From a virus, in IMG/VR virus record IMGVR_UViG_3300005581_000101, positions 1 through 27,385 of that record: a stretch of DNA of 27,385 bases. The stretch is one strand, 5' to 3'. The notes under the pieces are model-generated. The model saw only the letters and a list, made by a program, of their open reading frames with translations. It searched no databases and was not told the DNA's origin. Shown piece by piece: positions 1 to 6,997 of this stretch; positions within the stretch are counted from its first letter, which is position 1; every line of letters starts with the position of its first letter. Made by a program: the position numbers and the translations under genes.

Positions 1-92
1 ACCTTGACCCAGGGCATTGCCTCTTTGGGTGTAAGGGTATCCAAAACATGTGTAATTTTGTAAACTGCTAATGCTCCAAGTATGTAATCCAT
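1..92 (-). CDS. DUF1360-like small phage protein, partial
   Basis: An open frame starts at ATG 92-90, directly after the TAA stop (95-93) of the upstream gene, and runs off the left edge, so only about 30 residues are visible. A GGAG-type ribosome binding site lies five bases before the ATG, inside the end of the upstream gene. The visible peptide begins MDYILGALAVYKITHVLDTL. A short hydrophobic stretch followed by a Tyr-Lys-Ile-Thr motif resembles the start of DUF1360 membrane proteins, which are common in phages of Gram-positive bacteria, but too little is visible to be sure. The function of that family is unknown. The start and the reading frame are more certain than the family name. Confidence 0.6.
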   Translation of the reverse strand, partial: MDYILGALAVYKITHVLDTLTPKEAMPWVK

Positions 93-1766
93 TTATGCTC
101 CGTGGTAGTAGTTAAACGATACGTTTACATTATCCTTAATTGTGACAGGTGCAACATAGTTTCTAATAATGTTTTGCGAAACTTCAAACACTCTTTTATA
201 GTCTAAGAGGTAATAGGAAAATGAAGTGTTTGGGGAAGATGCCCAACGATAGTCAGAGGAACCACTTCCAAAGCCAGTTAACTCTGGGATTAAACCACCT
301 TCATTACTGTTTCCATCAAAGTATTCATTAATTGAATAAGGTTCAACTAACCATTTTTTAATAGTTATGGTGGCACCCGCAGCAAGTGAGAAATGCAAAA
401 CAGGAATAACACTTACAGTTGTAGTTTCTGTACTGTTTGGGTCTATTTCAAAACGTACTTCAGTAGGATGCAAGTTGTCTACAGGTAATGGTTGAGCAAC
501 CGTATTCCAAGTATCAAAATATAAACTTGAAGGAACACTTCCTCCTGTTACGTTAGCCTCCCATGATGTTTGTTTAGCAGGTGTTGATACATGGAAATTG
601 TTAAAAGAGGCACCCGCTGACAATGTTGGAGTAAAACCTGCATACAAATAAGCACTTTGGTAATATGGAAACGCAGTAGTTTGATAAACGAGTGCTTCTA
701 TTGTTCCTGTTCCAACATTTTTAACTGTTAATGTGTTATTTACTGAGGTAACACTAGCCCCTGTAGTTCCTGTGTTCCCATAGGAATAAACACCCCAAGT
801 AGCCGTTTTAGTTAAACCAACACGGTTAGTTGCACCTACTCCTGTAGTTGTTGTGTAGGTTGCATTAAAGAATGTGGGGTCAGCCGCAAAGTTAATTCTT
901 TGGTTATGCACTTTAAAGTTATAAGAAACAGATGCGCCACTTCCTGTAGTAGTGTAAGTTACTTCACTTCCAGTAATTGCAGAAGCATATGAAGCAATAC
1001 TGTCTGCTGTTCCTTTTCGTCTACGCAAAGAGCCAATGTTACTTAACAAATTTCTTGCTTTGGTAGTCCCTAAAACATCTATGTCTATTTCAAGACCTGT
1101 TTCATAAGCCAATTCTCGCAATGCAGGAGTAACCGCTAAAGTAGGGTCATTAGATACCGCAATAGAATCAATAAGCGTTCTAGTTCTATCCATTTCCCAT
1201 CCAAATAACTCTAAAAAGTTGTATAAAGGAGAATTATCTAAATTAGAATCTAAGGTTCTGTAGTACTCAGGAATGTGCGCCCAAAGGTTATTAATTGATT
1301 TGTATTCTTTAGGTATTTGCACATACAAAGTAGCGGCACGTTCATACCATTCTGTGGGAGTTGTTTCAAAATCAGAATACTTAATAAATAAAGAGTAATA
1401 AACCCATCTACCAGCAGAAACTCTAGCAATGTCTGTAAAAGTTGTAGTGTTATCATTAGAAACTGTGGTTACTAGTGAACCATCTTTATAAGTTATAGGT
1501 TCTCCCGTAGGAGAACTAACAATTGCTATTTCTTTAACTCCATAACCATCTAAGCCTGCGGAAGCCGAAAACAAAAAAGATAGTTCCCAAGAAAGCATAA
1601 CTTCATTAACACTAAGTACATTTGCAGTAAAAGTGTTATCGGCTGATGGAGTTGCTTCAGAAACTGCAAAAATATCTGCACGTAGTAATGAGTCATTGCC
1701 ATTACTTTGAAGGTAGGAACCACGTTCGGCACTTGTTTTTCTTAGGGTAAAGGATGTGGTGACCAT
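93..1766 (-). CDS. Baseplate/tail protein, P2 gpI-like, with adhesin-like C-terminus
   Basis: 557 residues. Residues about 160-270 match the tail protein I family of P2-type baseplates (Tail_P2_I): an opening like HIPEYYRTLD, a TPALRELAYETG segment and a RRRKGT motif near residue 250. That family sits at the baseplate rim and links the gpJ wedge to tail fibers. Residues about 40-150 are beta-rich and look like a fibronectin-III domain. Residues about 275-500 are Thr/Ser/Gly-rich beta sequence resembling a carbohydrate-binding or jelly-roll domain. The order FN3, gpI core, beta domain is inferred from sequence texture, not from alignment. The ATG at 1766-1764 follows the gpJ stop by two bases and has only a weak ribosome binding site, so translation is probably coupled. 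The C-terminal part may contact the host or a fiber. The gpI assignment is fairly secure; the flanking domain names are tentative. Confidence 0.85.
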   Translation of the reverse strand: MVTTSFTLRKTSAERGSYLQSNGNDSLLRADIFAVSEATPSADNTFTANVLSVNEVMLSWELSFLFSASAGLDGYGVKEIAIVSSPTGEPITYKDGSLVTTVSNDNTTTFTDIARVSAGRWVYYSLFIKYSDFETTPTEWYERAATLYVQIPKEYKSINNLWAHIPEYYRTLDSNLDNSPLYNFLELFGWEMDRTRTLIDSIAVSNDPTLAVTPALRELAYETGLEIDIDVLGTTKARNLLSNIGSLRRRKGTADSIASYASAITGSEVTYTTTGSGASVSYNFKVHNQRINFAADPTFFNATYTTTTGVGATNRVGLTKTATWGVYSYGNTGTTGASVTSVNNTLTVKNVGTGTIEALVYQTTAFPYYQSAYLYAGFTPTLSAGASFNNFHVSTPAKQTSWEANVTGGSVPSSLYFDTWNTVAQPLPVDNLHPTEVRFEIDPNSTETTTVSVIPVLHFSLAAGATITIKKWLVEPYSINEYFDGNSNEGGLIPELTGFGSGSSDYRWASSPNTSFSYYLLDYKRVFEVSQNIIRNYVAPVTIKDNVNVSFNYYHGA

Positions 1767-1768
1767 AG

Positions 1769-3280
1769 TTAACCAGTAATTCCACCACTTGGTACTAACA
1801 CAAAGTCTGCTGCTTTATGCAACAAACTTGTTGGTCCTGATGTTATTCTGTGGTTTGCAGCAAGTCCTGAAGATGTGGTATTAAAAACACTAATGTAAAG
1901 GTAATCTACACCTTCAATGGCTGTTGCTGCTTTGTAAAACTGCCCTACTGAAAGTGTTTGATTAAAGGACACAGCATCAAAATCTAAAAATTTGTTAAAG
2001 GCTTCTTCTACGGCATTGATAACCCAACGTTGCACATAGCCTTCTTTAATATAGATAGTTGCTTGGATATGAACATCTACAAGGTTGATGGAAGGAGCAA
2101 TCCCTACGCTTGCTCCAATCATAGTACGAGGAGCAAAATAAGTAAGAGTGTCAGTTGCAATTGTTGAATCAATAGCAATTGAAGAACCAAAAGCAATATT
2201 TAAGTAATCATCTTGGTAAGGGATTGGGTAAAGAGTGACGTTACTTCCAGAGTTACTTGCGGTGCCCTTTACTACTCCTGGAATACGCAAAATAAGGTCT
2301 TTAAAATCTTGTAAAGAAACTGCTCTATCTTGGGTTCTAAATAACAACGGAACGTTTGCTTTTAACGAAGTAATTGATTCTTCATCAAAGCCTCCTGTAG
2401 CCGCAGTAGAACTTGTAATAATAACTCCTGTAGGTGTACTACCTGCAAAAGAAGTAATTCTGTTTTGTGCAATGTTTCCAGATGAACCTGATGATTTTAA
2501 ATAATCAGCGGTAATTGCGGCATTTGTTGATGGTATTTTTCCGTTTACACCATTACCAAAAATGACTTGAACAATTCCATCGGCTGCTACTTCTACAGTA
2601 AATACTCTGTCGGAAGCGGTATATTCATTTAAATTTTCAACATACAAATATTCTACAGAAGTAGCCATTCCAGAAACTACTGGTCCTTCAAAAACATATG
2701 CAATTACACTAGAAGGGACTACATGTATATTTCTTAAAACAAAACGTTGGCTAGGTAACCCATTACTTTTATTACCGTCAGCAACAATTGTATTTATGAT
2801 TTGTTCTGAAGTTACTAGTTCCCCTTCTTGTAACGATAGGGTTACTGAATCCGTTGACGCTGACATACTTGCGGATGCTGTACTTACAAAATAAACAGTA
2901 TTTTCTGTAGTGTTTCGGGATGGTGCTACAAAACTAGTACCTTCAGAAATAACAGTGCCGTTAACAAATCCAGTTGTTTTACCTAAAGTAACAGTGGCTT
3001 GTGCAGAGTTAAGAGCCAACGGTGTGTAGTCTAGTAAATTAGCCAACGCTAAAACTGAGTCTCTCTGTGTGGCTGTATTCAAATAAGTTTCGGCTGCTGC
3101 TCGGTCTACATAAAAGTGTAAAACATCACCCATGTACGCCCAAAGGTCTACAAGCATCACACCAAAATCGGCAGGCGAACGTGTGTCCCAATCATTGCCA
3201 ATTGGCAGGGTTGCAGCACGTGTTAACAAATCTTCTCGGATGCCATAGTAATCACGGCTCGTATAATCAAATGTTGGCAT
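1769..3280 (-). CDS. Baseplate wedge protein, gpJ/T4 gp6-like
   Basis: 503 residues. The N-terminus, reading DYTSRDYYGIREDLLTRA and continuing to a PADFGVMLVDLWAYMGDVL segment, is the hallmark of Baseplate_J proteins (P2 gpJ, T4 gp6). These form the wedge ring around the hub and trigger sheath contraction. The middle (about residues 90-290) is beta-rich. The stretch near residues 310-345, with RTQDRAVSLQDFKDLILRIPG, is another typical element of the family, followed by an alpha/beta C-terminal domain. Length and position between the gp25-like and gpI-like genes fit the usual baseplate order. The start ATG at 3280-3278 has an AGG element eight bases upstream. No truncation is seen. Confidence 0.92.
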   Translation of the reverse strand: MPTFDYTSRDYYGIREDLLTRAATLPIGNDWDTRSPADFGVMLVDLWAYMGDVLHFYVDRAAAETYLNTATQRDSVLALANLLDYTPLALNSAQATVTLGKTTGFVNGTVISEGTSFVAPSRNTTENTVYFVSTASASMSASTDSVTLSLQEGELVTSEQIINTIVADGNKSNGLPSQRFVLRNIHVVPSSVIAYVFEGPVVSGMATSVEYLYVENLNEYTASDRVFTVEVAADGIVQVIFGNGVNGKIPSTNAAITADYLKSSGSSGNIAQNRITSFAGSTPTGVIITSSTAATGGFDEESITSLKANVPLLFRTQDRAVSLQDFKDLILRIPGVVKGTASNSGSNVTLYPIPYQDDYLNIAFGSSIAIDSTIATDTLTYFAPRTMIGASVGIAPSINLVDVHIQATIYIKEGYVQRWVINAVEEAFNKFLDFDAVSFNQTLSVGQFYKAATAIEGVDYLYISVFNTTSSGLAANHRITSGPTSLLHKAADFVLVPSGGITG

Positions 3281-3292
3281 AGTTATAACCTA

Positions 3293-3679
3293 CTAAATAG
3301 TTGTATTTACATTAAAAGTGAATCCCCTGGAACCTTCAAAAGGTAGGGAATATTGGACAGTTACATAAAGAGTGGAATCTTCAGAAAAAGACATTTGGGG
3401 GGAGTTAGGATAAGAAGTTGTAATGTTTACAACATTACCAGATGTTAATACTTTATTTATTTTGTCTAAAACATCTAATTTAAAATCATCAAAAACAAGA
3501 GTATCCATTGGTTCATACAATAATGATTGAATATTGCCACCGTACCCTACGTTAATTGCTCGTTCCCCAGGGGAGGTCATTAAGACATCTACAATGTTTT
3601 GTTCTGTTATTGTTGTTTGCTCTGTAGTAGTTACTACAGAACCGTTTGAAAAATTAAAGGGAATTGATATTGCTTTCAT
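3293..3679 (-). CDS. Baseplate wedge protein, T4 gp25-like
   Basis: 128 residues from the ATG at 3679-3677. The same frame is open upstream, but I chose this start because AAGGA sits five bases before it and because the earlier start would lie inside the preceding gene. The segment LMTSPGERAINVGYGGNIQS is the classic gp25/GPW core: a turn with Pro-Gly-Glu-Arg, then the Gly-rich stretch that leads into Leu-Tyr-Glu-Pro. In T4 and P2 this protein sits at the sheath-baseplate junction and nucleates sheath assembly. Despite the old name gp25-like lysozyme, it is structural. The stop of the upstream hub gene overlaps this gene's ribosome binding site, which suggests coupled translation. Confidence 0.9.
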   Translation of the reverse strand: MKAISIPFNFSNGSVVTTTEQTTITEQNIVDVLMTSPGERAINVGYGGNIQSLLYEPMDTLVFDDFKLDVLDKINKVLTSGNVVNITTSYPNSPQMSFSEDSTLYVTVQYSLPFEGSRGFTFNVNTTI

Positions 3680-3687
3680 ATGTATCC

Positions 3688-4857
3688 TTAATAAGTATTT
3701 ACGTAGTTGGTAGAAGATACCCAATGGTTATTAATTAACGAAGGGACTGGTGGAGTTACATAACTTTCTGCTACTGTTGTAGTGTACGTTGCATCTCCAA
3801 TGCTGTCTTTAACCATTTCTAGTGTAGTAACAAGTTGGGAATGGGTAATCTCGTGACGAGCACTGCGAACGTACCAAAAACCATCAAAATCTGTATTGTA
3901 CTTATCTAATTTTACAATGCCACCTGGTTTGATAGTTGGGTTACCCGTTATTTGTACGGTGGCGCTCATTGAAAATGCATGACGTAATGAGCCCAAAATA
4001 AACTTGTTAGCCATTTCATAACTATCAGCATTTTTAGAAACAGTGTCTGTAAAAGGAGATTCTAAAGGTGTCCCTAATCCAGATGTTTCTTTATTTAAAT
4101 CCCCACCTACAGAAAGTATTACATTGTTTTTAGTTAGTATGTGAATAGTTTCTGGAGTGCGTTCACCAGTGGTTGAAACATTTCCAATGGTTGCATCAAA
4201 ATTAAGTACTTGACCAACGTTGGGCGAAACATTACCGTTTAATCCTGCAATTGTTTTTAACACTGCGTAAGAGATGCGGTGGTTCATTGCTTGAAAGGGG
4301 TCCCAAATGTGGAGGTGTGTACCTCGTGCGCTAATTGAGTAACCTAACGTATTGCAAGTTTCTTTAAGAAATTCCCAATCTGATTTAGAAGATTGAACTA
4401 ATCTAGGGAACCTGTAAGGGTCTTTAGGCACAGACACTGAAAACTTGTAAGTATCAGCAATAGTTTTTGCAATGTCTGAAATAGTTACGTTTTCCCAAAC
4501 CTTTGATTTTTTTGATTTCATCATGTAACTAGCCCCAAAACAATACATCCTAGTAATTTGAAAAGCACTTTGGTTAACAAGTCCTTTATTTGTTTCAGAA
4601 TGTGGTTCTAAAAACCCAATGTAACCATAAAAATTAACGCTACCTAATGAAGGAAAAGATATATTAACATTTATAGGTTTATCAACAAAATCAAAAAGAG
4701 TGTTAGGGTCTAATCCTGAAAAATCAAGAATTACAAGGTTATGGTTATTTTCTTTTTCTTCAATAGAAATACGTTGTAATGATAGGTAGTTAGTTGGAAC
4801 ACTATCAATGGTAATTGACACATCAGGAGATATGGGGGAAGCAGTTTTAAAAATCAT
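3688..4857 (-). CDS. Baseplate hub protein, phage late control gpD-like
   Basis: 389 residues. The layout is that of gpD/gp27-type hub proteins: a beta-rich N-terminal part (VSITIDSVP onward), a GFLEPH turn near residue 80, then a segment near 150-175 reading SSKSDWEFLKETCNTLGYSI that is typical of the family, and further beta structure (GNPTIKPGGIVKL near residue 305). The hub trimer sits at the bottom of the tail tube and carries the spike. The ATG overlaps the stop of the LysM gene as ATGA. No separate spike or PAAR gene is visible beside it in this window; the Ser/Thr-rich C-terminus is short. Family assignment rests on motif and synteny. Confidence 0.85.
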   Translation of the reverse strand: MIFKTASPISPDVSITIDSVPTNYLSLQRISIEEKENNHNLVILDFSGLDPNTLFDFVDKPINVNISFPSLGSVNFYGYIGFLEPHSETNKGLVNQSAFQITRMYCFGASYMMKSKKSKVWENVTISDIAKTIADTYKFSVSVPKDPYRFPRLVQSSKSDWEFLKETCNTLGYSISARGTHLHIWDPFQAMNHRISYAVLKTIAGLNGNVSPNVGQVLNFDATIGNVSTTGERTPETIHILTKNNVILSVGGDLNKETSGLGTPLESPFTDTVSKNADSYEMANKFILGSLRHAFSMSATVQITGNPTIKPGGIVKLDKYNTDFDGFWYVRSARHEITHSQLVTTLEMVKDSIGDATYTTTVAESYVTPPVPSLINNHWVSSTNYVNTY

Positions 4858-5114
4858 GACAACGGAACACGTATAATAGAACCTGTTGGAATTGAATCAG
4901 GAAATTTAATAAAAGGGTTTAAGTTTGCAATTTTCCAATATTGTGTAGAGTCACCTAAAATATGAGAAGCAATTTTTTGAAAAGTATCACCCGATTTAGT
5001 TGTAATGGTTGTTACTCTTTGCGGTGAAAGTGTTGTACTTTTAATTGCAATTTGTGTTGCTTGATTTTCATAAGTAACTACAGATTGGGTATAACGAGAA
5101 CCATTGATAATCAT
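4854..5114 (-). CDS. LysM-domain tail/baseplate protein
   Basis: 86 residues from the ATG at 5114-5112, which overlaps the stop of the preceding gene as ATGA. A longer in-frame start exists upstream but lies inside the preceding gene and would add Cys/Phe-rich sequence unlike a real N-terminus, so I reject it. Residues about 35-86 form one LysM domain: TKSGDTFQKIASHILGDSTQ, then YWKIANLNPF, then IPTGSIIRVP. LysM domains bind peptidoglycan glycan strands. In contractile tails a LysM protein (P2 gpX, T4 gp53 relatives) joins the tube end to the hub and wedges. Here it is a separate gene directly after a CIS-tube-type protein, in which the LysM is often fused at the C-terminus. Confidence 0.88.
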   Translation of the reverse strand: MIINGSRYTQSVVTYENQATQIAIKSTTLSPQRVTTITTKSGDTFQKIASHILGDSTQYWKIANLNPFIKFPDSIPTGSIIRVPLS

Positions 5115-6997
5115 ACTGTAAAACCTATTTTTCCATTTTTGCTGTTGGTAATAAAAGCAGCAGTTGTGGGGCTTACATTGTCTATAACCATAGATTTGTA
5201 AATTGAAACAGAATCTGGAGAAGAATCTATTGTGCCAAAAGGGTAATTGCAAGATATTTTAACAACCATTGCAACCATTATGTTAGTTGTTCCAAAACGA
5301 TTGTTTGGTGTGAGACCCGTTTGTAGTGGCGCTGATTGCCAAGGTTTTTTAATAGGTTTATTTGCCGTTGATTTTTCAATGTTAGCAGTTTCAATACCAT
5401 CTTTAGCAGTCTTGCCATTTGTTCCGTTATTATTTTGTGTATTAAAGAAAGTGTTTTCTATAATATTTATTTCAGTTTTAAGAAGTACAGTTTTGGTTTT
5501 TGGACCGTCACCAGGGATACCTCCAGTTGCGTCTAATGTCTTTTTTACTGCTGCTACATTTCTGTCTTTTTTAGAAAGTTTGTCTTTGTTTATAAAAATT
5601 AATTCAATTTTTTCAATTGTAATGTTTTGAACATTATTACTTTTTATACTGGCTGCAAGTGCTGGGGTTACCCAACATACAACGCCATTGTTTTTATCAC
5701 CCGAATCAAAACGGGCCCCGTTACCAATGTTATATTTCCAATCATTATTTGTGCCAGAAGCCCACCAACTATTTAAACTGTCGCCATCTACACTTCCATG
5801 AGGGGTTACATAATTAAGCAAAAGTTTTAAACCTTGCATTGCTTTTTTTGCAGCATCACGTGCGTCTATTTCTTCTTTTTTGGCTTCAGAAGCCTGTTTA
5901 AATTGTGTTGCAAGTTGTTGCGACACATAAGAATTCTTTTTTGCAAAACCTAAATAAAGTGCTTGTACGTTTAAAGTAACACTGCATACAGTTGGAACCA
6001 TTTTGCTATTAAACTTATGAAATGCAACAGAAGAAGAAGTTACAAAACCTTCAACCATAAACAAAGATGAAAAAACAATACGAACAGGTAAAGGGCTTAA
6101 AAATGCAGAGTTACCAAGAACTGATGCAAGTCTTTCTTTTGTGTCTTCACTTTTAAAATCAAAATTACCCAAAGAATTAGCAGGAGCATTTGTAGGTGTT
6201 TCACTAATTAATTTACCGTTTTTGTCTCTAACGGTTACTACAACATCTCCATTTGCGCTTGTTACAGTAGTTGTTTTTGTACCATCTTGGTTTTCTGTTA
6301 CAGATTCGCTTCCTACTCTGGTTTTTTGTTGGATATCCCAATAAGCAGTTAAAGCATTGATACTGTCTTGTGTTATAGATTGACCAATAATTGAATCTAA
6401 AACATACAAATCTGAAAGCACCCCAAGGTCGGCTACATGATTAGGGCTGTACGCATTACCTTCAGCACCATAGTTTTCTAAAGATGCATCAAAAACACCA
6501 ACTTTAGACATGGTTGGGTCTCCCGCATCATTAAACCCTGAAGCCATCCTATGGTTAGCCACTTCACGTTCCCTATTAAAAAGCAGTTGAAACTCAAAAG
6601 CAGCCTGACCTGGAATAGGTTGTAGTAACTCTGTGGCAGGTTGAAGTAAAGGGTTAAGGACTGTTGTACTTGCTTCTACAGAACGTAAAATAAGAGAAGG
6701 GTTAAATTGAAAAAAACAACGCCGTGTAACTAAATCTTTTGTTGCGTTTGTGTATGATGTATCAGTTTTGCTTGCTTCTTTCATTATTTCTGGAAAAATG
6801 CCACGAATAAAACCACGTTGTACAAGACCTGGGTCGTAATTAGTGTTATCTCCAGCACGGTCATAAACGTTAGGAGCACGGTTTCCAGGGTATGCAAAAT
6901 TTGGGTTATCTGTTGTTTTTACATTTAAATCTTCCCCATAACTTGAAGAGTTAAAAAATTGGTCTGTTGCATAACCTTTTATTGTATTGTCTGCCAT
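5111..6997 (-). CDS. Contractile-tail CIS-tube-type protein with long insert
   Basis: 628 residues. Two separated parts together resemble the CIS_tube domain (Afp7/Pvc7-type proteins at the baseplate end of the tube): RRCFFQFNPSLI at residues 92-103 with FEFQLLF at 134-140, and PVRIVFSSLFMVEGFVTSSS at 304-323 followed by KFNSKMVPTVCSVTLNV. Between them lies an extra region of about 150 residues containing a small beta-hairpin-like repeat (residues 230-270). After residue 360 comes a charged helical segment and then about 220 residues that I do not recognise. The usual C-terminal LysM is absent and is instead encoded by the next gene. The ATG at 6997 overlaps the stop of the tape measure gene as TAATG, with GAGAGG upstream. 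The role as tube-baseplate adaptor is inferred from the family. Confidence 0.72.
   Translation of the reverse strand: MADNTIKGYATDQFFNSSSYGEDLNVKTTDNPNFAYPGNRAPNVYDRAGDNTNYDPGLVQRGFIRGIFPEIMKEASKTDTSYTNATKDLVTRRCFFQFNPSLILRSVEASTTVLNPLLQPATELLQPIPGQAAFEFQLLFNREREVANHRMASGFNDAGDPTMSKVGVFDASLENYGAEGNAYSPNHVADLGVLSDLYVLDSIIGQSITQDSINALTAYWDIQQKTRVGSESVTENQDGTKTTTVTSANGDVVVTVRDKNGKLISETPTNAPANSLGNFDFKSEDTKERLASVLGNSAFLSPLPVRIVFSSLFMVEGFVTSSSVAFHKFNSKMVPTVCSVTLNVQALYLGFAKKNSYVSQQLATQFKQASEAKKEEIDARDAAKKAMQGLKLLLNYVTPHGSVDGDSLNSWWASGTNNDWKYNIGNGARFDSGDKNNGVVCWVTPALAASIKSNNVQNITIEKIELIFINKDKLSKKDRNVAAVKKTLDATGGIPGDGPKTKTVLLKTEINIIENTFFNTQNNNGTNGKTAKDGIETANIEKSTANKPIKKPWQSAPLQTGLTPNNRFGTTNIMVAMVVKISCNYPFGTIDSSPDSVSIYKSMVIDNVSPTTAAFITNSKNGKIGFTV

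Noticed and set aside
4854-5252. Longer N-terminus for the LysM gene starting near 5252
   Set aside because: It would overlap the CIS-tube gene by about 140 bases and add a Cys/Phe-rich peptide; the ATGA overlap at 5114 fits the local pattern.
5247-5630. Plus-strand hydrophobic ORF that could look like a membrane protein
   Set aside because: It is the antisense of Lys/Asn-rich coding sequence, which always yields Phe/Leu/Ile-rich shadows; no ribosome binding site or neighbour supports it.
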